From contig NZ_LMKW01000011.1 of assembly GCF_001421745.1 (NCBI RefSeq), forward strand, positions 62,001-126,000: a stretch of DNA of 64,000 bases, read 5' to 3'. The translations under genes and the position numbers were made by a program. This document shows positions 53,503 through 62,086 of the stretch, in pieces (position 1 is the first letter of the stretch; each line of letters starts with the position of its first letter). The notes under the pieces are model-generated. The model saw only the letters and a program-made list of their open reading frames with translations, did no database searches and had not been told where the DNA came from. The stretch comes from Sphingomonas sp. Leaf230 (GTDB lineage Bacteria; Pseudomonadota; Alphaproteobacteria; Sphingomonadales; Sphingomonadaceae).

Positions 53503-54417
53503 TTAAGACGCTGTGAACGATGTTTGTAACTTATGTCCAAGTGCTTGAGCGCCCAGCACGATTGCGCCGAGCGGCCCGGCGTTGTTGCCTAACGCAGGCG
53601 GCACGATGAACGTATCGACGAGCGCGACCTCGGGCAGCGTGATGTACCCGCCGAGGCTCCGCGTCATCGCCGCCCGGACCCGCGGAAACAGGTGCGACGC
53701 CCCCATCACGCCGCCGCCCATCACGATCCGCCGCGGGATGCCGGTGAGCACGAGCGTGTGGCAAAGCTGCCCGAGCGCGTCGGCGACGTTATCCCAAACC
53801 GGATGCTCGGCAGGCACTTCGTCGGCGGGGAAGCCGATCCGTGCCGCGATGGCGGGTCCCGCTACCAGTCCCTCGATGCACGCGCCGTGGAATGGGCAAT
53901 TGCCGATCCAGTCGTCACCCTGGAACCGAGCGGGGCGGATGTGGCCGAGTTCCGAGTGCGTGAGGCCATCGACCGGACGGTTGCCCGCGATCATGCCGGC
54001 GCCGACGCCCGTGCCGACCGTGACATAGGCGATGTCCGGCAGGCCCTTCGCCGCCCCCCAGAATGCTTCGGCCAGCGCCGCGCCGACCACGTCGCTATGG
54101 AAACCCGTGGGCACGCCGTAGCGCCGGCTCAGCCGTCCCGCGATGTCGGTCCCGGCCCAGCCCGGCTTCGGCGTCGAGGTGATATGGCCGTAATCGCCCG
54201 AATGGCGATCGATCGAAACCGGCCCGAAGCTCGCGATACCGATCGCCACGAACCCGCTCCAGCGATCGAGTACCGCCTCGATCGCCGCCAGCGTCTCTTC
54301 GGGGCGGGTCGTCGGGATCCGCACGGTTTCTTCGATCTGGTCGGGTCCGCGCGCAAGAATGCAGATGCATTTGGTGCCGCCAAGTTCGATACCTGCGACC
54401 AGCGGTGCTTCCGTCAT
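53503..54417 (-). CDS. ROK-family fructokinase
   Basis: A 304-residue sugar kinase of the ROK family without a DNA-binding domain. The ATP-binding IELGGTKCICILA, the catalytic-Asp region FHSDVVGAALAE, ELGHI and a zinc motif CPFHGACIEG (Cys, His, Cys) match fructokinases of the Bacillus type. It would make fructose-6-phosphate, possibly also acting on mannose. The ATG at 54417 has GGGAG six nt before it, better than an in-frame TTG at 54423. It is 87 bp upstream of the response-regulator gene on the same strand. Confidence 0.88.
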   Translation of the reverse strand: MTEAPLVAGIELGGTKCICILARGPDQIEETVRIPTTRPEETLAAIEAVLDRWSGFVAIGIASFGPVSIDRHSGDYGHITSTPKPGWAGTDIAGRLSRRYGVPTGFHSDVVGAALAEAFWGAAKGLPDIAYVTVGTGVGAGMIAGNRPVDGLTHSELGHIRPARFQGDDWIGNCPFHGACIEGLVAGPAIAARIGFPADEVPAEHPVWDNVADALGQLCHTLVLTGIPRRIVMGGGVMGASHLFPRVRAAMTRSLGGYITLPEVALVDTFIVPPALGNNAGPLGAIVLGAQALGHKLQTSFTAS

Positions 54418-54581
54418 CCTCAACTCCCAACACGTTACCGCGCCCGCTTCCTTCGCCGACGCCGTCCAGTCAAGAGCAGGTCGGTTCTGACGATCACGCT
54501 GAACGAGGATTTGATCTGCTGTCGATCCGTCCGTTCGTGCGTTATGCCGGTCGAGTTCACCCGAACAGACAGGAATTCCGA

Positions 54582-55190
54582 ATGGCGAAGAAACCCGCGA
54601 AGCTGATCAAGACGGACACCGATGTATCGGTCGAGGCACAGCCACAGTACAAGGTCGAATATCGCGAGATCCAGCCTTATGGGACGCTGAAGAAACTCCC
54701 GATCGCACTTGAGGACAATGCCCGTGCCCAGAGCGTCGCGACGCTTAACCAGGTGCTCGCGGACACGATGACGATCCGCGACATGTACAAGAAGCATCAC
54801 TGGCAGATGTCGGGCGCGACCTTCTATCAACTGCATCTGCTGCTCGACAAGCACTACGAGGAGCAGGCGGCACTCGTCGATCTCATCGCCGAACGGATCA
54901 TGGCGCTTGGCGGTATCTCGATCGCGATGTCGCACGATGTTGCGGAGATGACGACGATCCCCCGCCCGCCCAAGGGTCGCGAAGACGTCCCGACGCAGCT
55001 TGCGCGCCTGCTCGAAGCGCATGAGATCATCCTGCGTCAGGCCCATGAAGGCGCCGAAGCTGCCGACGAATCGGGCGACGACGGCACCAACGATCTGCTG
55101 GTGAGCAACATCATCCGCACACACGAGCCGCAGGTGTGGTTCCTCGCAGAACACCTCGCCGCGACCGAACTGGTCCGCAGCGACAAGTAA
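54582..55190 (+). CDS. dps: Dps-family DNA-binding ferritin
   Basis: A 202-residue Dps protein. A lysine-rich N-terminal extension (MAKKPAKLIKTD) would contact DNA. The ferroxidase residues are in KKHHWQMSG and HLLLDKHYEEQAALVDLIAERIMALGG, as in known Dps proteins. It oxidises and stores iron with peroxide and protects DNA in stationary phase. The ATG is preceded by AGGA at 7 nt. It is a monocistronic unit with a 15-bp terminator. Confidence 0.92.
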   Translation: MAKKPAKLIKTDTDVSVEAQPQYKVEYREIQPYGTLKKLPIALEDNARAQSVATLNQVLADTMTIRDMYKKHHWQMSGATFYQLHLLLDKHYEEQAALVDLIAERIMALGGISIAMSHDVAEMTTIPRPPKGREDVPTQLARLLEAHEIILRQAHEGAEAADESGDDGTNDLLVSNIIRTHEPQVWFLAEHLAATELVRSDK

Positions 55191-55193
55191 GAT

Positions 55194-55227
55194 TACGGCC
55201 CCCTCTTCATGCGAAGAGGGGGCCGTA
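55194..55227. terminator. dps terminator, shared with convergent lipoprotein gene
   Basis: A perfect 15-bp stem (TACGGCCCCCTCTTC and complement) with a 4-nt loop 3 bp after the dps stop and 45 bp from the convergent lipoprotein stop. Confidence 0.75.
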
Positions 55228-55271
55228 CTTTCGTTCCGGCAATGCCGTGGGCGATAGCCCGCCCGACGTGC

Positions 55272-55910
55272 TCAGCGCGTGGCGTTATACTTCAACTGAT
55301 CGTCGGTGAGCTGGAACCCGACCAGCGCCTCGAAGCTCGCACGCAGCACGGCCTGGCGAACTTCCGGCGTGCTCAGCGGATCGACCGCAGCGTCCTGATC
55401 GCCTGCCTTGCGCTTGCGGGTCAGTTTCTCCCGAACGTCTTCCGGCAAGGTGGCCGCAGCCCGCGATACCGTTGCCGTCGTCGTGGCCGACGCCGATGCC
55501 AGCGCTTGTCCGGCGGCAAAGTGCAACGCCACCCGGCCGATGCGCTTGGCGACAACCGCGCTGCCGCCGCGCACGACGGTGATGAAATACGGCAACGTCA
55601 CGTCGCGCGCCGCCTCGGTGCGCGTCCGGCGGGCGCGGATGTCGAAGGTCACGTTGGTCACGACCTGGTCGGTCGCATCGGCGCAGGTCGATCGGACGTT
55701 GGTCATGAAGCCGGCGACGTCGATCGCCGCCTGGTCGCGGCTGGTGACCGGATCGAACAGCGTGATGTCGCCGGTCGCTGCCGGGATCGCCACGGGCGGG
55801 CAGACCGAACGGACTGCGGAAATGCCGCCGGTCGCATCGACTTCGCCCTTGCCGGCACACCCGCTCAACAAGATCGCACACGCAGAAACGGCTAGGATGG
55901 GGGCTTTCAC
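55272..55910 (-). CDS. putative lipoprotein
   Basis: A lipoprotein of about 212 residues. The GTG at 55910 gives a classic leader, VKAPILAVSACAILLSGC, with the lipobox ILLSGC. An ATG at 55952 would add 14 residues and is also possible. The mature protein contains Cys residues at CPPVAIPAATGD and RSTCADATDQ and a mostly beta/alpha pattern with RVALHFAAGQALASAS. No named family recognised. It is divergent from ispH, about 120 bp away. Confidence 0.7.
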   Translation of the reverse strand: MKAPILAVSACAILLSGCAGKGEVDATGGISAVRSVCPPVAIPAATGDITLFDPVTSRDQAAIDVAGFMTNVRSTCADATDQVVTNVTFDIRARRTRTEAARDVTLPYFITVVRGGSAVVAKRIGRVALHFAAGQALASASATTTATVSRAAATLPEDVREKLTRKRKAGDQDAAVDPLSTPEVRQAVLRASFEALVGFQLTDDQLKYNATR

Positions 55911-56031
55911 GGCGACGCTTACCTTCTCGAACGAGCGAAAGGGCCACCGCATGTCGCAAGCGGCCCCTGTCGCGGCGCACCATAGGAACCGGCTATCGTC
56001 CAGGCAAGCAATCGCGTAGAGGCGTGGCATC

Positions 56032-56988
56032 ATGAGCCCAATCGACAAGCCGCCGCTCGAACTGTTGATCGCAGCACCCCGAGGCTTTTGCGCAGGCGTC
56101 GACCGCGCGATCCGGATCGTCGAACTGGCGATCGAGAAACACGGGGCGCCGGTCTATGTTCGCCACGAGATCGTCCACAACAAGTTCGTCGTCGACACGC
56201 TGAAGGCGCAAGGCGCGATCTTCGTCGAGGAACTGGACGAGGTGCCCGACGGTGCCCCGGTGGTGTTCTCCGCGCACGGCGTGCCGAAGTCGGTGCCGCT
56301 CGACGCGCAAAATCGCGGGCTCGAATATCTCGACGCGACGTGCCCGCTGGTGTCGAAGGTGCACCGCCAGGCCGAGCGTCTGGTCGCGCAGGGGCGGCAT
56401 ATCGTGTTCATCGGCCATGCCGGGCATCCCGAGGTGATCGGCACGTTCGGCCAGGTGCCGGCGGGCGCGATGTCGCTGATCGAGACGGTCGAGGACGCCG
56501 AGGTGTTCATGCCGATCGATCATACCAATCTCGCCTTCCTGACGCAGACGACGCTGTCGGTGGACGATACCGCCGCGGTGGTGGCGACGTTGCAGCGCCG
56601 CTTTCCGCAGATGCTGCCGCCGCGTGGCGAGGACATCTGCTACGCGACGTCGAACCGCCAGACCGCGGTCAAGGCGATCGCGCACAGCGTCGACGCGGTG
56701 CTGGTGATCGGTGCGCCGAACTCTTCCAACTCGGTGCGGCTGGTCGAGGTCGCCGAGCGCGAGGGTACGCCGGCGATGCTGATCCAGCGCGCGAGCGAAC
56801 TCGACTGGGATTTCCTGGCGGGCGTCGGCACGCTGGGCATCACGGCCGGCGCTTCGGCGCCTGAATTGCTGGTCCGCGAACTGGTCGATCGGCTGTCGGA
56901 GCGTTTCACGGTGTCGGAGCGCGAGGTCGAGACGAACCGCGAGACGATCGCGTTCAAGCTGCCACGCGGACTGGAGGCGGCCGCCTAG
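56032..56988 (+). CDS. ispH: 4-hydroxy-3-methylbut-2-enyl diphosphate reductase
   Basis: A 318-residue iron-sulfur enzyme of the MEP pathway that makes isopentenyl and dimethylallyl diphosphate. Three conserved cysteines for the cluster are visible in [24 protein letters not shown] and [15 protein letters not shown] near the C-terminus and ASAPE bind the diphosphate. Cytosolic. First gene of a compact plus-strand run with thrB (1-bp gap) and rnhA, all common neighbours in sphingomonads. Confidence 0.97.
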   Translation: MSPIDKPPLELLIAAPRGFCAGVDRAIRIVELAIEKHGAPVYVRHEIVHNKFVVDTLKAQGAIFVEELDEVPDGAPVVFSAHGVPKSVPLDAQNRGLEYLDATCPLVSKVHRQAERLVAQGRHIVFIGHAGHPEVIGTFGQVPAGAMSLIETVEDAEVFMPIDHTNLAFLTQTTLSVDDTAAVVATLQRRFPQMLPPRGEDICYATSNRQTAVKAIAHSVDAVLVIGAPNSSNSVRLVEVAEREGTPAMLIQRASELDWDFLAGVGTLGITAGASAPELLVRELVDRLSERFTVSEREVETNRETIAFKLPRGLEAAA

Positions 56989-56989
56989 C

Positions 56990-57940
56990 ATGGCGGTCTA
57001 CACGCAGGTGTCGGCGGAGGCACTGGGCGCATTCCTCGAGCGGTACGATCGGGGCGAACTCCTGTCCGCCAAGGGCATCGCAGAGGGCGTGCAGAACAGC
57101 AACTACCTCGTCGAGACGACCGCAGACCGCTTCATCCTGACGCTGTACGAGGAACGGACGTCGACCGACGACCTGCCGTTCTTCCTCGACATGCTCGATC
57201 ATCTTGCGGCCGACGGCAATCCGGTACCGCGCGCATTGCCCGATCGTGACGGCGCGGCAATCCAGCAGCTCGCCGGGCGATCGGCATGCCTGATCGAGTT
57301 CCTGACCGGGGTTTCGGTATCGCATCCAACCGCGGGGCAGGCGTTTGCGGCGGGTGCGGCGATGGGGCAGATGCACACGAGCCTCGCAGGGTTCGATCAG
57401 GTCCGCGCCAACCCGCTCGGCGCGGATACGTGGCGACCGTTCCTGGAGCGCTGCGGCCGCGACATCGACACGATCGAACCGGGGCTGTTCGACCGGACCG
57501 AGGCGGCATTGACGGCGGTCCTGGCGGAATGGCCGCGCGACCTGCCGATGGCGGCGATCCATTCGGATCTGTTCCCCGACAACGTGCTGATGCTCGGCGA
57601 CCGCGTGACCGGGGTGATCGACTTCTATTTCGCCTGCACCGACATTCGCGCCTATGATCTGGCGGTGATGCACACGTCGTGGGCGTTCGACGGAAATGGC
57701 GAGAATTACGACCCGGCGATCGGCAAGGCGCTGATCGACGGCTATGCCAGCCGCTTCCCGCTGTCCGATGCGGAACGCGCCGCGCTGCCGATCCTGGCGC
57801 GGGGCGCCTGCCTGCGGTTCCTGCTGACGCGCGCGTGGGACTGGCTTAACACGCCGGCTGATGCGCTGGTGACGCGCAAGGATCCACTCGCCTATTGGCG
57901 GCGGCTCGAGACGTATCTCAAGGACGACCTGTTTGCATGA
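56990..57940 (+). CDS. thrB: homoserine kinase (ThrB, aminoglycoside phosphotransferase type)
   Basis: A 316-residue homoserine kinase of the alternative APH-like family. Landmarks: [12 protein letters not shown] near the N-terminus, [14 protein letters not shown] for the catalytic Asp loop, and [19 protein letters not shown] for metal binding. It phosphorylates homoserine for threonine synthesis. It starts one base after the ispH stop; its own stop overlaps the rnhA start (ATGA). No other threonine gene is nearby. Confidence 0.94.
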   Translation: MAVYTQVSAEALGAFLERYDRGELLSAKGIAEGVQNSNYLVETTADRFILTLYEERTSTDDLPFFLDMLDHLAADGNPVPRALPDRDGAAIQQLAGRSACLIEFLTGVSVSHPTAGQAFAAGAAMGQMHTSLAGFDQVRANPLGADTWRPFLERCGRDIDTIEPGLFDRTEAALTAVLAEWPRDLPMAAIHSDLFPDNVLMLGDRVTGVIDFYFACTDIRAYDLAVMHTSWAFDGNGENYDPAIGKALIDGYASRFPLSDAERAALPILARGACLRFLLTRAWDWLNTPADALVTRKDPLAYWRRLETYLKDDLFA

Positions 57941-58401
57941 CTGACGAAGCTCCCGTTTCCATCACCAAGGTCGAGATCTTCACCGACGGCGCGTGCAAGG
58001 GTAATCCCGGGCCGGGCGGCTGGGGTGCGGTGATCCGCATGGGCGCGCACGAGAAGGAATTGTCGGGCGGCGAGACGCCGACGACCAACAACCGGATGGA
58101 GATGACCGCGGCGATCGAGGCGCTCAACGCGCTGACCCGGCCATGCGCGGTGACGCTGTATACCGACAGCAAATACGTGATGGACGGCCTCACCAAGTGG
58201 GTGAAGGGCTGGCAGCGCAACGGCTGGAAGACCGCCGACAAGAAGCCGGTAAAGAATGCGGAGCTGTGGCACGCGCTGCTGGCGGCGGTGGCACGGCACA
58301 AGATCGAGTGGCAGTGGGTCAAGGGTCATGCCGGCCACCCGGAAAACGAGCGCGCCGACAAGCTGGCGAGCGATGCCGCGGTCGCTGCCGGGCGTAAGTA
58401 G
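57937..58401 (+). CDS. rnhA: ribonuclease HI
   Basis: A 154-residue ribonuclease H that degrades the RNA strand of RNA-DNA hybrids. Active-site residues: Asp in [17 protein letters not shown], Glu in [11 protein letters not shown], Asp in [12 protein letters not shown], and the C-terminal [14 protein letters not shown]. The ATG overlaps the thrB stop as ATGA. Its stop is 3 bp from that of the convergent FAD oxidoreductase. Confidence 0.97.
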   Translation: MTDEAPVSITKVEIFTDGACKGNPGPGGWGAVIRMGAHEKELSGGETPTTNNRMEMTAAIEALNALTRPCAVTLYTDSKYVMDGLTKWVKGWQRNGWKTADKKPVKNAELWHALLAAVARHKIEWQWVKGHAGHPENERADKLASDAAVAAGRK

Positions 58402-58404
58402 AAG

Positions 58405-59490
58405 CTAGAACCGCTCGGGCGAATACCGTGCGGCGTCGATTGCTGCGACCGCGGGGTCCGGACTAACGCCGAGCAGCAGGCTGGCGGCGAGCAACGCAGC
58501 CGCGGGGGCGGTCTGGATGCCGAAGCCGCCCTGCCCCGCGCACCAGAAGAAGCCCGGCACGTCGCGGTCGAAACCATAGATCGGCAGGCGATCGGGTGCG
58601 AATGTGCGCAGGCCTGCCCAGCGACGCTCGACGGCGGCGACTCGCCAGTCGACGACCTGCTCGAACCGATCGATCGCGATCGCGACGTCGATCTCCTCGG
58701 GAGCGGCGTCGCACGGGTCCGTCGGCGTCTCGTCATGCGGGCTCAGCCACAGCCGACCGCCGGGCTCGGGCTTGAAATAGAAGCGCCCGGCGATGTCGGC
58801 GATATGCGGCAGCCCTTCGGGTGCGCCGGGGTCGGTACGCAGTTGCACCATCGTCCGGCGATAGGCCTGCAAGCCTAGCGGGCGGACGCCGGCCCGCGCT
58901 GCGACCGTATCCGCCCAGGCCCCGGTCGCGTTGACGATCGTCCTTGCCTGGAACGCACCTGCCTTCGTCTCGATCGTCCAGATCCCGTCGGCGCGCGTCG
59001 CTCCGGCAAACGCGGCATCGGTGACGAAGTCCGCACCGGCGCGCCGGGCAGTGGCGATGCTTTCGGCATGAAGCGCGGCAACATCGATATAGGCGCAGCT
59101 CGCCTCCTGCACGCCGAGCGTCCATTCGGAACGCAGTCCGGGCACGGAATCGGCAGGATCGACTCGGTCCAGGCGCACGTCGCTATCCGCGAACTCGGCA
59201 AGAAACGCGTCCATCGCCGATTCGTCTTCGGCACGGCCGATGTGGAGCGAGCCCAACGGAGCAAGATAGCCGCCCGCACGTAACGACGGACCGGACGCGG
59301 TGGTCAGCGGCTGGATACCCGGTCCGCCGTACGTTTCCGACCAGAAGGCGGCCGAGCGCCCCGTTGCGTGGTAACCCGGCGTGTCCTCTGCCTCCAGGAC
59401 GAGCACCCGCGCCTGCGACCCGATCGCCGCGGCCAAGCTTGTCCCCGCCATGCCTGCGCCGACGATCGCGACATCGTACACGCCCGTCAC
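58405..59490 (-). CDS. FAD-dependent oxidoreductase (DAO family)
   Basis: A 361-residue flavoprotein of the D-amino-acid oxidase/DadA-like family. N-terminal FAD fold VAIVGAGMAGTSLAAAIG, then GYHATGRSAAFWSETYG, and the C-terminal GFFWCAGQGGFGIQTAPA. Substrate unknown: an amino acid, sarcosine-like or 2-hydroxyacid is possible. Start is GTG at 59490 two bases after the hydrolase stop; a GTG at 59505 (five codons longer, overlapping the stop) or at 59481 are alternatives. It is probably co-transcribed with the upstream hydrolase. Confidence 0.85.
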   Translation of the reverse strand: MTGVYDVAIVGAGMAGTSLAAAIGSQARVLVLEAEDTPGYHATGRSAAFWSETYGGPGIQPLTTASGPSLRAGGYLAPLGSLHIGRAEDESAMDAFLAEFADSDVRLDRVDPADSVPGLRSEWTLGVQEASCAYIDVAALHAESIATARRAGADFVTDAAFAGATRADGIWTIETKAGAFQARTIVNATGAWADTVAARAGVRPLGLQAYRRTMVQLRTDPGAPEGLPHIADIAGRFYFKPEPGGRLWLSPHDETPTDPCDAAPEEIDVAIAIDRFEQVVDWRVAAVERRWAGLRTFAPDRLPIYGFDRDVPGFFWCAGQGGFGIQTAPAAALLAASLLLGVSPDPAVAAIDAARYSPERF

Positions 59491-59492
59491 CG

Positions 59493-60440
59493 TCAGGCCA
59501 CGCACGCAGCCAGGAACGAATCGATCGCCGACAACGCCCGATCTCGCACGCCATCCGCCTCGCGCAGGATCTCATGCGCGGACTCCGGACCGAACCGAAC
59601 GACCTGCGCATTACGCAGCCGCGCCGCAAGCCGGAGCGCCGCACGCGGATCGACCAGCTTGTCGGCCTCCGCAATCAGCATCAGCACGGGCGTATCGATC
59701 GACTCGACCCGCGCATCGGTCGCCAGCGCCGCAGCGCCCGCGAACCCCTGTGCGAGCCACGCCCAGCTCGGCGGACCCAACACGAGGTCGGGATGCGCCG
59801 CCTGCCACCAGCCTTCGTCGCTGTAGCGATCGGCGTCGTGCGTCAAAAGCGACTGGCGCGAGGCGACCGATCCCGGCCGCTCGTTACTGCGCCATGCCGC
59901 GCGCGCAGGGTCGCCGCGGCCGGCGATCCACCGCGCGATCCGTGCGCTGAAGGCCGCGCCGAACGGCCCCTTCAACCCGATCATCGGCGCGACCAGGATC
60001 GCCGCATCGGGCTGGATCGACCGATCGGCCAGCGCGCGCATCACCATCATCCCGCCCATCGAATGGCCGAGTATAATGCGTGGCAGGCCGTGGCCCGCGT
60101 CCTCCGCGCTCCAATCCGACCAGAACGCCGTGAGGTCGGCATCGAAGACGCGATAGTCGCTCGCGTGGCCGACATGCGGATCGCTCGACAAGCGCCCGGA
60201 ACCGCCCTGCCCGCGCCAGTCGAACGCCGTCACCGACCACCCCGATGCATGCAGGTACGCGAACGTCTCGAGATATTTCTCGAAGATATCGCCACGCCCC
60301 GTCTGGAACAGAATCCGCCCTCGTGGCGCCTGCGCAGGCCAGTCGAATCGGCGCAACTTCCAGCCGTCTGGCGCGGTCCAATAGCCGATGCGCGCTTCGT
60401 CGGGAATCGTCCGACGCACCGCCGGCGGATCGATCGTCAT
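59493..60440 (-). CDS. alpha/beta hydrolase, lysophospholipase type
   Basis: A 315-residue serine hydrolase of the monoacylglycerol lipase/lysophospholipase type. Elements: the oxyanion region TGRGDIFEKYLETFAYL, nucleophile in IILGHSMGGMMVM, Asp in ADKLVDP, and His in SAHEILREADGVRD. Cytosolic, no signal peptide. The start ATG at 60440 has only a weak ribosome site; longer in-frame extensions are of poor composition. It is 78 bp from the divergent cpaA and is followed closely by the FAD oxidoreductase. Confidence 0.87.
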   Translation of the reverse strand: MTIDPPAVRRTIPDEARIGYWTAPDGWKLRRFDWPAQAPRGRILFQTGRGDIFEKYLETFAYLHASGWSVTAFDWRGQGGSGRLSSDPHVGHASDYRVFDADLTAFWSDWSAEDAGHGLPRIILGHSMGGMMVMRALADRSIQPDAAILVAPMIGLKGPFGAAFSARIARWIAGRGDPARAAWRSNERPGSVASRQSLLTHDADRYSDEGWWQAAHPDLVLGPPSWAWLAQGFAGAAALATDARVESIDTPVLMLIAEADKLVDPRAALRLAARLRNAQVVRFGPESAHEILREADGVRDRALSAIDSFLAACVA

Positions 60441-60518
60441 GCGCAAACCCGTGCCACCATTCGAAATTCTCCAGGGACGGTTACTTTTTCGAAAGCCATG
60501 TCCGTTAGGGACTAGCCG

Positions 60519-60992
60519 ATGGGATGGAACATTGCTCTTCCAATTTTGATTCTGGTGCTCGGTGGCCTGCTGGTCTCGGCGGGTATCCAGGATGCGCGAA
60601 CGCGGGAAATCGCGAACTGGAAGACCGCGGGGGTCGCTCTGCTGGCGCCGCTGTGGTGGTATGCGAACGGACTCGATCCGTGGCCCGACATGGCGTTGCA
60701 GATCGGCGTCGCGCTCATCGTCTTCGCTCTGTTCCTGCTCGCCTTCCACTTCGGCATGATGGGCGGCGGTGACGTTAAGCTGATCGTCGCGCTCTCGCTG
60801 TGGCTGCCGTTCCCGGCGTTCCTGTCGATGCTGATGGTGATGTCGATCGTCGGCGGCCTCGTCACGCTCGTGATGATGATCGAGCATCGTGCCAAGAAGA
60901 ACGCCGGTCAGATCGAGGTCCCCTACGGCGTCGCAATAGCAATCGCCGGCCTTCTCGCGCTGCGCGAACCACTCCTTAACCAGTTTCAGTGA
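60519..60992 (+). CDS. cpaA: prepilin peptidase CpaA
   Basis: A 157-residue membrane aspartic peptidase of the type IV prepilin family (A24). The catalytic Asp residues are in GIQDARTREI (about residue 25) and in MGGGDVKLI (about 86). Four to five hydrophobic helices. It cleaves Flp prepilin leaders. It opens the Flp/Tad pilus cluster, 49 bp before cpaB; two TTAAC half-sites lie at its 3' end. Confidence 0.93.
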   Translation: MGWNIALPILILVLGGLLVSAGIQDARTREIANWKTAGVALLAPLWWYANGLDPWPDMALQIGVALIVFALFLLAFHFGMMGGGDVKLIVALSLWLPFPAFLSMLMVMSIVGGLVTLVMMIEHRAKKNAGQIEVPYGVAIAIAGLLALREPLLNQFQ

Positions 60993-61000
60993 TGATTAAC
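60976..61000 (+). promoter_or_regulatory. two CtrA-type TTAAC half-sites before cpaB
   Basis: TTAAC at 60976-60980 and 60996-61000, in the same orientation, 20 bp apart (two helical turns). Consensus CtrA sites have a 7-bp gap, so these are only suggestive. They sit across the cpaA stop and the cpaB leader. Confidence 0.3.
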
Positions 61001-61041
61001 GTCGAAATACATTCGCGGCGCCTGAAAGGCACGATCTAGTC

Positions 61042-62085
61042 ATGGATACACGCAAGATCATTTTGCTGGTCGGCGCGCTTATAGTCGCAGCCGTCACGGC
61101 CTTCTTCGCCCGAACGCTGATCGCCGGCAGTTCGGCGCCGCAAGCTGGCGCCACCGCCATCGCCGCGCCGATCATCGACGGCCCCGAAGTTCTGGTCGCA
61201 ACCCGCTCGCTCCCGGTCGGCACGATCCTCGACGCCACGGCGCTGAAGTTCCAGCCCTGGCCTAAGGAGCTGGTCGACAACGCCTATTACCTCCGCGACA
61301 AGACCGACCTGAAATCGCTCCAGGGCACGGTGGTGCGCAGCATCATCACCGCCGGGCAGCCGGTGACGCAGGGTGCCCTCGTGAAGCCCGGCGATCGCGG
61401 GTTCCTCGCCGCGGCACTCGGGCCCGGCATGCGCGCGGTCACCGTCCCCGTCTCGGCACAGGCCGCCGTCGCCGGGTTCGTGTTCCCGGGCGACCGGATC
61501 GATCTCGTCCTTACACAGGAGGTCAAGGGCGGTGGCGACGGAGAGCCGCTCAAGGTGTCGGAGACGATCCTGCGCAACATCCGCGTGCTCGCGACCGATC
61601 AGCGTACCGACAATCTGGTGGGATCCGACGGCAAGACCGAGGTCAAGACCTTCTCCAACGTGACGATCGAGGCGACGCCGAAGATCGCGGAGCAGGTTGC
61701 GCTCGCACAGACGCTCGGCTCGCTGTCATTGTCGCTGCGGTCGATCGCCGACAATTCCGCCGAGCTGGAGGAAGCGATCGCGTCGGGCGCCGTTAGCGTG
61801 CCCAACGGCACCGACCCGAAAGCCGAGAAGGCGATGTTGGTGCGGGTCGCCAGCCAGCCCATCTCCGGCGCATCCAGCTATCAGACCGGCGCCGACGTCT
61901 CGCGCTATCGGCGCAGCACGGTGCCCGGCCGGCCACCGGAAGGCGGCGGACCAAATGGTGGACCGATGCAGGTCATGAACAGTCCACAGCCGAGCGGCGG
62001 CGGCACCGTCGTGACGCAAGGCCCGGCAGTACGGGTCGCCCGCGGCAACGCAGTGACCTTCGTTCCGGTCGGGGGGAAGAATTAA
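61042..62085 (+). CDS. cpaB: Flp pilus assembly protein CpaB
   Basis: A 347-residue protein: N-terminal membrane anchor (IILLVGALIVAAVTAFFARTLI), a SAF domain (VLVATRSLPVGTILDATALKFQPWP, RSIITAGQPVTQGALV) and the RcpC/CpaB domain (RAVTVPVSAQAAVAGFVFPGDRIDLVLT). The C-terminus is low-complexity Gly/Pro/Ser. It is periplasmic and connects the inner-membrane machine with the secretin. Follows cpaA; cpaC starts 1 bp after the stop. Confidence 0.94.
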   Translation: MDTRKIILLVGALIVAAVTAFFARTLIAGSSAPQAGATAIAAPIIDGPEVLVATRSLPVGTILDATALKFQPWPKELVDNAYYLRDKTDLKSLQGTVVRSIITAGQPVTQGALVKPGDRGFLAAALGPGMRAVTVPVSAQAAVAGFVFPGDRIDLVLTQEVKGGGDGEPLKVSETILRNIRVLATDQRTDNLVGSDGKTEVKTFSNVTIEATPKIAEQVALAQTLGSLSLSLRSIADNSAELEEAIASGAVSVPNGTDPKAEKAMLVRVASQPISGASSYQTGADVSRYRRSTVPGRPPEGGGPNGGPMQVMNSPQPSGGGTVVTQGPAVRVARGNAVTFVPVGGKN

Positions 62086-62086
62086 G

